The notes: generated by a model not told the origin, from the sequence alone. Shown: positions 22,424 through 31,460, counted from the first letter of the stretch. The stretch: DNA of 64,000 bases from Flaccisagitta enflata (GCA_965153355.1 OZ231127.1:6758001-6822000); one strand, 5' to 3'. Program-made: numbers and translations.

Positions 22424-23598
22424 GATCAAAAGTACGGCAATTATTGGATTCTGGTTTACGTGATAAAAGTTCTCCATTGTTTCTTTCAAAAAACAAAACT
22501 GAAATCAAGAAGTTTTTTGAATCAAGAGGATTTGATATTGATGAAAAGGAAATAGACCAATACTTGCAAGAAGAACGGTCTAATGGCATCCTCATTAGAA
22601 ATGATTCTGAACGGAAAAAAAAGGAAATATCTCGGGCGATGGTTTTAGCCCCAAAGTTCTTTTCTTGGGTATTTTCAGATGTTTTACATTTAAGTAAGAG
22701 TCGTGATTATGGGAAAGATAGTACCAAATACGTGGTACTAATTGTTGACAGTTTGAGTTTATTTTGTTATTTAGCTCCATTAAAATCAACTAAAGCTGAT
22801 GATTTGATTTCTGCATTCAAATCTGTTTTTTTGCGTAGTCCTTATTTACCAGAGCATTGTGAACGTTTGAGTGTTGATATGGGTATTGAGTATCTCGCTA
22901 AAAAATCGCGTGCTTTTTTTTCTTCACATGGTATTCGTTTGAATCCCATCCCACCTAAAAGATTGGACCGAAGGTCGTATGGTGCAAATTTTGCATAGGT
23001 TATGAATAGGTCTCTGAGATCGTACCTCGAAAAACTTCAATTCAATGATGAAATGGTGAAGTTGACATGGGCAGAAAAATTGTTAGCCATTGAAAATAGA
23101 ATGAACAAAAAGGCAAGAGCTGTTTTTAAAGGGCACAGTAGCGTTGATATGTTATCGCAGTCGCCAAAATATGTACAAATGCTAAAATATGATCGGCGCT
23201 TTGTAAGTAGAAAGTTTTTAAAGGAACACATGAAAAATCCTAAAAATATTGTACTGTTTTCTATTGTGAAAATTCAAAAATACAAGTCTAAAGAAGGTTT
23301 GGGGTACAAGGAAAGCTATTCGCCTTTTTCATCACAGTTTTACATTGTTTTGGAAAGACATGAGCACGATCATATTTTTTTCTTTACCCTTGGATCAGTG
23401 TTTTCGTTACAGCCTGTGTCTGATTCGAAATTCTCCTTTTATGAGTTGAAGGTGTTTAATGAGGTATCTTTGGCCAAAGCTCGTTATCTTAATTGTCTTG
23501 CAGAGCCACTTGAAAAAAAAAACATTGGGGATTATTCATATTTTAAAGTGAAAAATTGTGATAAGGTTTTCTATGCTTCAAAACATGCCTTTGATTAG
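22420..23598 (+). pseudogene. rve-type DDE integrase interrupted by an in-frame stop
   Basis: Retroviral-like integrase of the Polinton kind, which would insert the element. Two parts in one frame: 22420-22998 and, after TAG at 22996-22998, 22999-23598. N-terminal ~65 residues form a helical DNA-binding-type domain. The catalytic core has Asp 87 (FSDVLHLS) and Asp 153 (SVDMGIEY); the stop is codon 193, directly before VMNRSLRSYLEKL, which matches the family's block that starts with the catalytic Glu. The C-terminal part has an SH3/chromo-like beta region (residues ~285-375). The spacing from the second Asp to the stop is 39 residues, slightly more than the usual 35. No intron of workable size with GT-AG ends removes the stop without losing the core. 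So this copy's integrase is probably inactive unless the stop is read through or is a sequencing error. Confidence 0.82.
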
Positions 23599-23624
23599 TA
23601 CGGTTTAATTGTGTACAGATTACA

Positions 23625-23996
23625 ATGAATGCTACTACAGGGAATTGGTCTGTTGGGCCTGTATGGGATGAGCCCAACACTACTCTAAGTAGCTGGGTTA
23701 CCACTGTGAATGGAGAAAGTAATCGATCAACGACATATGATTGGACGACTGCGGCACCTGAGATTGAATTGGAACTGAAATGGATTGAACCTTTGGCGAT
23801 AGTGATGGATGGTTTTTTCGTGATGTTGGCCTTGCTGATGGTAGCTGTCTTCATTTTTGCGAAGTTGGCTGCATCTGCCCGACTGAGATGGGGTAGGAGA
23901 TTTGAAGTTGATATGCGCATTGGAACTGTGCGAATGACAGGAGGGCGGCCTGTGGAAATAAATGAAAGAAACGTTGCCCTGAGGAATATGGTTTGA
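23625..23996 (+). CDS. Small single-pass membrane protein
   Basis: 123 residues starting at ATG 23625. The N-terminal ~52 residues are polar with several potential N-glycosylation sites (NAT, NWS, NTT, NRS); one transmembrane segment lies at about residues 54-82 (LAIVMDGFFVMLALLMVAVF); a basic stop-transfer region (ARLRWGRRF) and a ~30-residue cytosolic tail follow. There is no cleavable signal peptide, so a type III or reverse-signal topology with the short glycosylated end outside is likely. No homologue recognised. It lies between the integrase and the penton-like gene, 12 bases before the next ATG. Role in the particle or in cell exit is only a guess. Confidence 0.65.
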   Translation: MNATTGNWSVGPVWDEPNTTLSSWVTTVNGESNRSTTYDWTTAAPEIELELKWIEPLAIVMDGFFVMLALLMVAVFIFAKLAASARLRWGRRFEVDMRIGTVRMTGGRPVEINERNVALRNMV

Positions 23997-24008
23997 AGAG
24001 AAAGAGAT

Positions 24009-25136
24009 ATGGAGATCTTGAAAGTGATAAGAGTGACGACAAAAGACAGGGGATGTTATGTGCGTGAGAAGTCTTCATTTCATGTAAATATGAATGGACT
24101 AAACTTAAATGTTAACGAGAAAGAAAAAACATTTGTGAAGATGGAACAATTGGTTATGCCTGAAAAAGTGAAAAAACTGAATTTCATCATGAACTTTGGG
24201 TATGATACCAAGTTTCTGAAAAGGGAAGATACTCATGAATATGAAATTAAGTATGTGTCTCTGAACGATTTATGCCATCAAGTTAACACTCTTGTTTACA
24301 ACAATTTCATAACAAAGACCGGCTGCATAGAGAATGTCAATTCGGGAAGCAACGATGTACCTTTGAATGCCAATGCCACCGAAGAGAATGCGACCATTGA
24401 GAATCCAGTCGATGAGAATGTGAACGAGAATGCAGGCGCGGATTCGGACGGGAATGCAGACGTTGCCGAGGGTACAGTGGTGATAGATGGAAATACAGAC
24501 GTTGCCGAGAGTCCAGTGGTGATAACTGGTCCTCCACCTGTAAAAAGAAAAGACAATGGAAATGTAAATAAAGTAGATCCAAATTTTGTAAAATATTCAC
24601 TACGACAAAAAATGAGTGCGACAAACTCCGTTGTTCCTGTGGAGAATATGTTTTGTTTGAAGTATGTAGATGGTAGAGTACAGATGAAAATGGCTGCTGG
24701 ATTCATGTTTTTTGCTAGTGCTCATTTGTTGTTAGCTTTAGGATTTAGAAGTGAAGTGATGCGCACATTTACCAGTAGCGGGAAAACCGAGGCGGAAGTC
24801 ATGAAAGAGAGTGATAATTTGACATTGAAAATTTGTAGTTGTTTCAATATAAGTGATATTGTACATTTTGTTGCCGATGAAGACAGAATATGTCATATTG
24901 GATTCAAGAAACTTATTGAGCCTACATTTTTTGTAGATGGAAATATGCATTCAATTCTTTGCTCATACGATATTGAAAAAAAAGTCGTTTTGTGCAATTT
25001 AAAGCGCTTGAATAATGTGTCATTTCGCGAAGTGCAGTTTTGCTTGTATAATAATTTGTTTGAGCCTTATGAATTGGGTGTTTGTGTGAAAAAATGTCCT
25101 ATTTCATTCAATTTGGTTATTTGTAAAAAATTGTAG
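24009..25136 (+). CDS. Putative penton-like minor capsid protein
   Basis: 375 residues starting at ATG 24009. Three features follow the layout of Polinton/adintovirus minor capsid (penton) proteins: an N-terminal beta region of the type f.v.l-n-l..V.l..l..P (residues ~20-60); an Asn/Asp-rich variable stretch (~110-190); and FASAHLLLALGF (Gly at residue ~245), which matches the LA..LGF block typical of the family. The C-terminal third is beta-rich (IEPTFFVDGNMHS... LFEPYELG). This would sit at the fivefold vertices of the capsid as a single jelly-roll. Sequence similarity is weak, so this rests on pattern and on position among structural genes. Alternative: another structural or receptor-binding protein. 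Confidence 0.52.
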   Translation: MEILKVIRVTTKDRGCYVREKSSFHVNMNGLNLNVNEKEKTFVKMEQLVMPEKVKKLNFIMNFGYDTKFLKREDTHEYEIKYVSLNDLCHQVNTLVYNNFITKTGCIENVNSGSNDVPLNANATEENATIENPVDENVNENAGADSDGNADVAEGTVVIDGNTDVAESPVVITGPPPVKRKDNGNVNKVDPNFVKYSLRQKMSATNSVVPVENMFCLKYVDGRVQMKMAAGFMFFASAHLLLALGFRSEVMRTFTSSGKTEAEVMKESDNLTLKICSCFNISDIVHFVADEDRICHIGFKKLIEPTFFVDGNMHSILCSYDIEKKVVLCNLKRLNNVSFREVQFCLYNNLFEPYELGVCVKKCPISFNLVICKKL

Positions 25137-25143
25137 GGTTAAA

Positions 25144-25629
25144 ATGAGTATTACGGGTACTGCGCTGGAAGTAATTAAGAAGAGAATGCGTGGTGAGGAA
25201 CGGGAAGAAATATCTACAAGTGTGGAAAATAAAACGGCCGTGAAAACATATAATGAAGATGTTAAAAACATGAAGAAGGGAAAGAAAAGATCCGCCAAAG
25301 GGAAACCCAAAAAGAAAGATGAAAAAAAAGATGATAAAAGTGGAAAAAAAACAACCGAAAAAAAACAGAAAGTGGACAGAAAGAAGACAGGAAGAAGCGG
25401 CGAGAAAAAGGACAAGAAGTCTGACAAGAAAAAGGGGAAAGAAAGGGAGAAAAGAAAAAAGTCACCAAAACCAAAGACTGAAAAAAAAAGAAAGAGACGG
25501 GATAGTGACTCTAGTAGCTCCTCTAGTAGTTCCTCAAGTTCAAGCTCAAATATAAGTTTGAGTTCATATTCTAGTTTGAGTTCAAGTGGATCATCAATGT
25601 TGGAAGATACTGAAACAAAGGAATCATGA
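25144..25629 (+). CDS. Lys-rich/Ser-rich low-complexity protein
   Basis: 161 residues starting at ATG 25144, only 7 bases after the penton-like stop. Residues ~40-118 are about half Lys with Glu/Asp interspersed (KKDEKKDDKSGKK), followed by KRKRRDSD and a run of Ser (codons AGT/AGC/TCC mixed, so not a simple repeat at DNA level) to the end. Mixed Ser codons suggest selection on the protein. The composition suggests a nuclear, nucleic-acid-associated, phosphorylatable protein, perhaps a core or scaffold protein; no family recognised. Confidence 0.6.
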   Translation: MSITGTALEVIKKRMRGEEREEISTSVENKTAVKTYNEDVKNMKKGKKRSAKGKPKKKDEKKDDKSGKKTTEKKQKVDRKKTGRSGEKKDKKSDKKKGKEREKRKKSPKPKTEKKRKRRDSDSSSSSSSSSSSSSNISLSSYSSLSSSGSSMLEDTETKES

Positions 25630-25737
25630 CACTCTGTGAATGATGACACTCTGTTTATATTTGTATATGAATGTACATATTTGTATATGAATGCATGAAA
25701 CTGTAAATTACTTGGTTATTAGGTGTAGAAAGTAACT

Positions 25738-26613
25738 ATGGGTAGAGAGCACAATCATGCCCCGATATGTAGTCGGTCTACACCTCTATGCCGTCTTATG
25801 GAACTTTATGCTGAGGGATATATGTTGAATGAAGAGGATGGACATGAATTAGTAAGACAGTTGTTTCAGCGTGTAAATGGTTTTAAAGAAGAGGAAATAA
25901 AAAGATACAATTTGAATTCTCGAAAGCGTCAAAGTAACTTAAGATGTTATCATAACATAGAACCAACAGTTCCACCAACGGATTGGAAGGAGTATTTGGT
26001 GAAGCAAGAGAAACTGCGTGAAAAAAGAGAAGAGATGAAGAAAAGAAAACTTGATGACAAAGAATGTGAAGCGGCAAAAAAGAAACAGCGAATGTCGGAA
26101 TCCACTAACGGCAAACCGAACGGCGAAATGAGTGGCGAACGACAAACGACGAACGGTGAACGGGGAGCGACGAACGACGAAAGACAAACGGCGAACGGCG
26201 AAAGGGGAGCGGCGAATGGGGAACGACGAACGGGGAATGGACGGCGATGGGTGGCTGAAGAAGGGCGATGGGAATGGGCGTCGAATGACGAGGATGAGAC
26301 GTCAAATGTCGATGGAGGAAGGATGAATGACAAAGAAACAAGGAACAAAATGAATGATGAAAACAATGAAAATGTCCAGGATGGAGTTAAGTGGGAAAGC
26401 ATATCTCTTGACGATCTCGATAAAGTGTTGGCATCATTAGATAAAAACGTTTATGCATCACAAGAAGATTGGGACAAAAGTGTAAGAGAGTGGGAGAAAA
26501 TGATAAATGGCGCTGCGAAATGCCTGCCAAAAAAAGATCAAAAGAAAAAGACAAATGAACAGAAAGGAAAAGAAGGAAATAATGACGATGGCGATATCAT
26601 TGTAATTGATTGA
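25738..26613 (+). CDS. Unknown protein with internal NGER repeats and acidic IIVID tail
   Basis: 291 residues starting at ATG 25738. The first ~85 residues look folded, with several Cys/His (HNHAPICSRSTPLCRL, LRCYHNIEP). A charged coiled-coil-like segment follows (KQEKLREKREEMKKRK), then tandem motifs of the type NGER..TNGERG (residues ~122-165), then an acidic region. The last residues, DDGDIIVID, match a SUMO-interacting motif (hydrophobic I-I-V-I flanked by acids). It is bounded by ~120-base gaps, longer than those between the upstream genes, so it may have its own promoter. No family recognised. Confidence 0.6.
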   Translation: MGREHNHAPICSRSTPLCRLMELYAEGYMLNEEDGHELVRQLFQRVNGFKEEEIKRYNLNSRKRQSNLRCYHNIEPTVPPTDWKEYLVKQEKLREKREEMKKRKLDDKECEAAKKKQRMSESTNGKPNGEMSGERQTTNGERGATNDERQTANGERGAANGERRTGNGRRWVAEEGRWEWASNDEDETSNVDGGRMNDKETRNKMNDENNENVQDGVKWESISLDDLDKVLASLDKNVYASQEDWDKSVREWEKMINGAAKCLPKKDQKKKTNEQKGKEGNNDDGDIIVID

Positions 26614-26722
26614 TTTAGTTTGGCATTGTATACAGCGTGTTATTAATGAATTGAAATATCATATTTGTGCAGGTAACTTTGACAAAATTGAACCTTGAAC
26701 ATTGAACATTAAACATTGAACT

Positions 26723-27268
26723 ATGTCATGCCCGGGCATTGATATGAGGCCACAACCAGTGCCTATTTTGCAATGTAGGCGCTGTCAATGTTATGATGGA
26801 TGCGATTTGGTTAAAGTCAGCGTTGTGACGAAGAATCTTCAAAAGTACAACGACCAATGCGAGTTGGTTACCTTGGAGGAACTGTTGAATGGGAAGATGC
26901 CAAGATGCTATTTCGATGAGAAACCGGAGGAGCCATCGCCATCGCCAAAGCCATCGCCATCGTCAAGGCCGGTGACAAGGGGAATGAAACGAAGAAATGA
27001 GGGCGAGGACGCGGTGCCCGTGGACCGAAGAACGGAAGAGCGGAACGCGAGTATGAAGAACAATGCGAAGGCGGTACGCGTTTGCGTTGGACCCGAGGAT
27101 GGCGTTGTCATGGAGATATCGTTATTCAAGCAGTCCTGCGTTGGGAGATGTGAGAAAGAACATTGTGGATTTTGTTATGCAATGAAAAAGCCCAGTGAAA
27201 GTATGAAGGCTGTGCGTAGAAAGAAGAAACAAATGTTGCGAAAGCGAGTTGTGAACCACTACTATTGA
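26723..27268 (+). CDS. Cys-rich unknown protein
   Basis: 181 residues starting at ATG 26723. The N-terminal CRRCQCYDGC and C-terminal CVGRCEKEHCGFC clusters could each bind zinc; between them is a Pro/Ser stretch (PSPSPKPSPSS) and a basic/acidic linker. The C-terminus is basic (KAVRRKKKQMLRKR). Codon choice in the linker is unusually rich in GCG/CGA compared with neighbouring genes. Probably nuclear. No family recognised. Confidence 0.58.
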   Translation: MSCPGIDMRPQPVPILQCRRCQCYDGCDLVKVSVVTKNLQKYNDQCELVTLEELLNGKMPRCYFDEKPEEPSPSPKPSPSSRPVTRGMKRRNEGEDAVPVDRRTEERNASMKNNAKAVRVCVGPEDGVVMEISLFKQSCVGRCEKEHCGFCYAMKKPSESMKAVRRKKKQMLRKRVVNHYY

Positions 27269-27410
27269 GACATAAGATGTTAAGATGTTAAGATGATTAA
27301 GGAAAGATTTACATGTGAATGAAATAAATTTGATGTGTTGTATATTTGTCTTAGATTGATATTGAAAATTGTGGTTTGGAACTGGAAACGTTGACATTTG
27401 CAGTGAAAAA

Positions 27411-27956
27411 ATGGATGAATCGAGAAGCGATGAAGAGTTTAACGATGGCATGGATTGTGGAAAAGTGATGGAGGGGAGAGATGTTGATCAGGAGATTGTG
27501 GCTAGTGGGGGAGGAGAGGGGGCTGAAGCAAGTGGGTGCGATGTTGAAAGTGAAACTGACAGCGACGAAGGGATGCCAGTTTCTTTGGAACAGCGTTTGG
27601 ATGCGATCGACGCGAAACTTGGCGATTTGTGCATGGGGATGTCGTTGTTTAGCGAAAGACTTGGCGAACTAGTTGCATTGAGCAACAACCAAGCTGAAGG
27701 GAATTATGGAAAACGGGACACGGTGACGTCATTGATGTTTGAAACGTACGTGGATGAGGCCATTTCAAACGGGCATTCGTTTGGTGTCAGCCGGTGTTTC
27801 ATTCAGGAATTCATCACCAAAACATTCTCGCTGCCTTGCAACAAATATCTTCAGAGGAGAATTGGGGCAACGTTGCGCAAAAAAGTTTCTGAAGGAGCTT
27901 ACAGAGTTGAGAACAACCTGTATTCCTTCTACAAGGAACAGAGCAAAAAAATCTGA
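27411..27956 (+). CDS. Linker-histone-like winged-helix protein
   Basis: 181 residues from ATG 27411 (the frame is open further 5' but without an earlier ATG). The N-terminal ~70 residues are acidic and Gly/Ser-rich; residues ~70-100 form a heptad-like helix (LEQRLDAIDAKLGDL). The C-terminal ~75 residues (from VTSLMFETYVDEAI to NNLYSFYK) show the helix-helix-helix-beta pattern of the H1/H5 globular domain: V..m....I, a Phe/Ile-rich second helix, L..rI...LrKkV..GaY as the third helix, and a final beta strand. Predicted to bind DNA. The 5' leader contains tttgcag just upstream of the ATG, possibly a splice acceptor for a non-coding exon. The basic tail of true H1 is absent. Assignment is by pattern only. 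Confidence 0.5.
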   Translation: MDESRSDEEFNDGMDCGKVMEGRDVDQEIVASGGGEGAEASGCDVESETDSDEGMPVSLEQRLDAIDAKLGDLCMGMSLFSERLGELVALSNNQAEGNYGKRDTVTSLMFETYVDEAISNGHSFGVSRCFIQEFITKTFSLPCNKYLQRRIGATLRKKVSEGAYRVENNLYSFYKEQSKKI

Positions 27957-27968
27957 TTCATAGTGCTT

Positions 27969-28105
27969 TATGGGCATGTGTTTAAGTGCCCAAGTGCCCA
28001 AGTGCCCAAGTGCTAAAGTGCCCAAGTGCAAAAGTGCCCAAGTGGTCAAATGTTAAAATTTTGAAGTGCCCAAGTGCCAAAGTGTTTAAATGCCTATATG
28101 TTTTT
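27969..28105. repeat. 9-bp minisatellite (agtgcccaa)
   Basis: About a dozen units such as agtgcccaagtgcccaag with variants agtgctaa and agtggtcaa, between the winged-helix gene and the capsid gene. Confidence 0.88.
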
Positions 28106-28225
28106 TAAATGCCTTCATGTTTTTGAAATTCTAAAGAGATATGGAAAGTAATTTTGTATGTTTTTTGATGTTGTTTTTTTTTTTAATTTTAAGTGCTGCT
28201 GTGACAAAGAAAAAAAAAACTGAAA

Positions 28226-31200
28226 ATGGAAACTTTAGTGTCAGATTCAACTATTCAAATTTTGGATATATGTAAGCTATCCATCATCCCGGATTCGTTT
28301 GCGGGCATACAGAGTGGATCAATTATTGATGTGGCACCAGCAAATACGCTGAAAAATGCTACCACGGTATGAATATTGGTATTTGAGGGGGGGGGGGGAT
28401 ATGTGAAATATGATAATGCAGTTGTAGATGGTTGGTAAGGACAGATAAATGGATCAATAGTTGCATATTCTTTTTTTTTGTATTTTCAGGTTACTTTCCA
28501 AATTCCCCCGAATGTTCCCTCCGAACTGTATGGCAAAATGTCACATTTGATATTGACGGTGCATTTGAAAAAAACGGGTGGAAGTTATGAAAGTACAGAC
28601 CAAATCAGTTGTGTCAACTTTCTTCCTTGTTTTTTATTCGAAACAATTAGGGTGTTGATTGGAGGAGATGAAGTAAGTATAGTGTGTATTGGTGGTGCTC
28701 ATGCCCATGCCCACATCTATAGAAATGCCCACATTTGCATTTGTATATACCCATGCCCTGTATATACCCTTTGAAGTACATGCCCATGTCTCGTGCCAGT
28801 ACCCATGTCTGTGCCCATTTGAGTGTCTAAGTTTATGCCCGTGCAATCGCCTGTGCCCGTGTCCATTACATGCCCGTGCCCGTGCCCCTGTCCGTGTTTG
28901 TGCCCGTGCCCAAGTACATGTTTGTGCTCATCCACAGATGTTTTGTTGGTGAATGATTGTGATTTTTGTTTGTACAGGTGTTTGAGGACGATCGCATAAC
29001 AGATCATTTATTGTTTTTGCGTCTCATGCTGGAGTTCACTGAGCAAGAACGACAGACAGAATTCCATACTATGGCTTACCGAAAAGACACGGATGGTAAC
29101 AGCGACTCATGTGAAACTGAACAAGACGGATTTTGTGTATGTAATTGTAAGTACTTTTTGGTATTTTGGGTATTTTCGGTATTTTCGGTATTGGTACCAT
29201 TTTTTTGTAACATTGTAACAGTAAAGTTATATAGGATTTGTTACGCTAATTGACTCTAATAAATGTACTTTAGGCGGGCGCTGTTTTTGCAATCTCTTTT
29301 TTATCGATGGAATGGGATCTGGACTTTGTGGTCTGAAGGATTATGATGCCATCGTCAAAGATGGGGTAAAACAAACTGCCGCACAAATAAAGGATACTTT
29401 ACTCAAAAAAAAAAATTTCAACGAAGGTAAAAAAAGCCAATGAGAGAGAGGGGGATGAGAGTGTTTATTGAAGAGGGTTAGGGGGTAGGGGTAGGGGTAG
29501 GGGTAGGGGTAGGAAAAGATAATTACATGTAGTAATAAATGTTATAACGTTTCAGGTCTTTACGAGCGATCAAAATTGATTCGCAAATGTGCTGAAACTG
29601 AGGGCATGGAATTTTGTGTCCCACTGCGGCTGCTTAGCCGTTTTTTCGATTTAGGATTTCTGATACCTCAAAAAAGAATTGTAGGTCAGTGCAATGTATT
29701 TAGCCAACCGACCAACCGACCAACTGACCAACCGACCGACACGGCCAGTCATAGATGCTTTTGTCGCACCTAAATTGTAATGCTTATTTAAAGAGGTCTC
29801 ACTGGAGATGCACGGTGAAAGAAAGATTTTGATAAAGAACACGACAAATTCTGATAATTTTGAATTATCGCTTTTGAATGCTCGCGTGGCTCTACAATAT
29901 TTCAAATTGGAAACAAATGTACGGACAAGGTGAGTGTGGCGGCTACCCCAGATGCGTGTAGGGGGGCAGGGGACTTAATTGAGGTCCACAGATCATTTTG
30001 GCAGGAGCAGTAAAGCCCAAAATCCCAAAACCCAAAGGACGGACGGATCAACGGACCAACGGACCTCCAAAGCGTGTGACGGACGGACGGACGGATCAAC
30101 GGACCAACGGACCTCCAAAGCGGGATGTAGAGTCGCGTAACACGCGACTAAAAAAATATGTGTTTGGTGGATTTTTATATATTTTTTGATTGATACAGCG
30201 TGGATTTATGGCATTTTTGTATTAATTTTACAGTTGGTACGATTTAATAAATTCTGAGAGCATTCGTCGTGTCATTCCTGTCTCTCACATTAGGTATGTG
30301 CATGCAAGTAGACGGATGGACCAATTGACAGAGGGACAAGCTGATAGATGGACAGACAGGGTTGACCACAAACGGATCAGTTGTTAGAGTACAAGTAGTG
30401 TTGATGGTTCCTGTAAGTATGACAGTGAGATAGAGGGATTGACTGCTGACATGTATTGACACGTTTGCATACTTTTAGGCATTACACACTTCAGAAAGGA
30501 TCGTCTCTGTACTTCCTTAACTCGGCGTGCTCATTCCAGCGTATCCCAGACTTGCTGGTGATTTTCTTTTCTGATGAGGTGAGTTTATAGGTTGAATTTG
30601 ATATATTTTCACAGAAATTTGAGGCTAATACCTTGTTCTTATACTTTTGATTGAAAAATATTTTTATAGAAATTTAAGCCCAATACCTTGTTCTAATACT
30701 TTTGATTGAAAAATATTTTCATAGAAATTAAAGCCCAATACCTTGTTCTAATACTTTTGATTGAAAAATATTTTCATAGAAATGAATAAATGATTGTATG
30801 ATACAGGAGAAATACCTTGGAAATTTCCAAAATCGCTTTGTGTATCATCATGAGGACCTACAACAGATTGAGGTCTTCAAAAACGGCCAATTGGTGCCTC
30901 AACCCTCTTTCTTGAACAACATGGATCTTTCAAATGAAAATTCATTGGCTAATGACCATTGGTACCGTGAGTTACTTTGGAATTTCCCGAAAGCGGTCGA
31001 CAGTATTTCCAGAGTGAAATTTCAAAAAGAGTTATATTTGTTTTGCTTCCCATTTGAATCCACCCCGAGGCATTTGATGAATTCAGATGATGGTTTGAAT
31101 CTCATTTCCTCTGGAACTATTGATTTGCGGCTAAGATTCAAATCTAGCCTTACATCAAACAAGATTATTCAAATCGCTTCCTTCGAAAAATCACTGGTGC

Positions 31201-31235
31201 AATGTGATGCATCTGGGAATATCCTTGTTAATTGA
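28226..31235 (+). CDS. Double-jelly-roll major capsid protein in nine exons
   Basis: Main shell protein of Polinton-class capsids. Exons: 28226-28366, 28490-28672, 28978-29146, 29274-29426, 29556-29684, 29794-29929, 30234-30293, 30479-30578, 30807-31235. All junctions are GT-AG, all phases match (0,0,1,1,1,2,2,0), and the total is about 499 residues, normal for the family. Diagnostic blocks are MEFCVPLRLLSRFFD in exon 5 (the iPL..LF.fFd signature), KILIKNTTNSDNF in exon 6, and in exon 9 LYLFCFPFESTP followed by TIDLRLRF, the usual end of the second jelly-roll. No stop interrupts any exon. Introns 2, 4, 5, 6 and 8 contain tandem or interspersed repeats. Capsid genes in these elements usually have few or no introns. 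The exon 5/6 junction (acceptor ttatttaaag) is the least certain. Confidence 0.87.
28690..28930. repeat. tgcccatg/tgcccgtg minisatellite in capsid intron 2
   Basis: Degenerate tandem units of about 6-9 bases (catgcccatgcccac, gtgcccgtgcccctg) fill most of the 305-base intron. Confidence 0.85.
29475..29516. repeat. ggggta tandem repeat in capsid intron 4
   Basis: Six or so copies of ggggta/gggta within the 129-base intron; telomere-like in look but short and internal. Confidence 0.85.
29693..29775 (-). repeat. Interspersed repeat fragment in capsid intron 5
   Basis: Reverse-strand match to the repeats at 10291 and 63303, which share ttaggtgcgacaaagcacct and a run of ggttggtcggttgg. It has been inserted into the intron and no exon base is affected. 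Confidence 0.75.
29930..30155 (-). repeat. Short interspersed repeat in capsid intron 6
   Basis: Reverse copy, ending in the hairpin AGTCGCG-taaca-CGCGACT, with an internal ~50-bp duplication of the ggacggacggatcaacgg block. It resembles the copy at 15250-15428 (ggcaggagcagt shared). Confidence 0.78.
30605..30785 (+). repeat. 55-bp tandem repeat in capsid intron 8, shared with ATPase intron
   Basis: About three copies of the unit aatacttttgattgaaaaat... caataccttgttct, nearly identical over about 170 bases to the array inside the ATPase intron at 19888-20070. The flanking TIRs of the ATPase intron are absent here. Confidence 0.88.
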
Positions 31236-31240
31236 ACGTT

Positions 31241-31259
31241 TATGATAGAGAGAGAGATT

Positions 31260-31323
<64 letters not shown>
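31241..31323. repeat. GA microsatellite
   Basis: (GA)n immediately after the capsid stop codon. Confidence 0.95.
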
Positions 31324-31329
<6 letters not shown>

Positions 31330-31460
31330 GAGTCACTTAGATTGATATGCATCCCCCCCCCATTTGCCTATGATTTGTAAAGCTGCATTGTGAATTTTGT
31401 ACCGATAGTAGATGTATTGAAATTTGTTTTTGTGTAGTTTTGCCTTGCCAGTTACCTGAG

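Noticed and set aside
22900-23001. An intron removing the integrase stop codon
   Set aside because: A weak acceptor (ttttgcatag) exists at the stop, but available donors give either a ~30-base intron or loss of core integrase sequence.
29475-29516. Telomere-like repeat (ggggta)n
   Set aside because: Only about six imperfect units, inside a capsid intron; no sign of a chromosome end.
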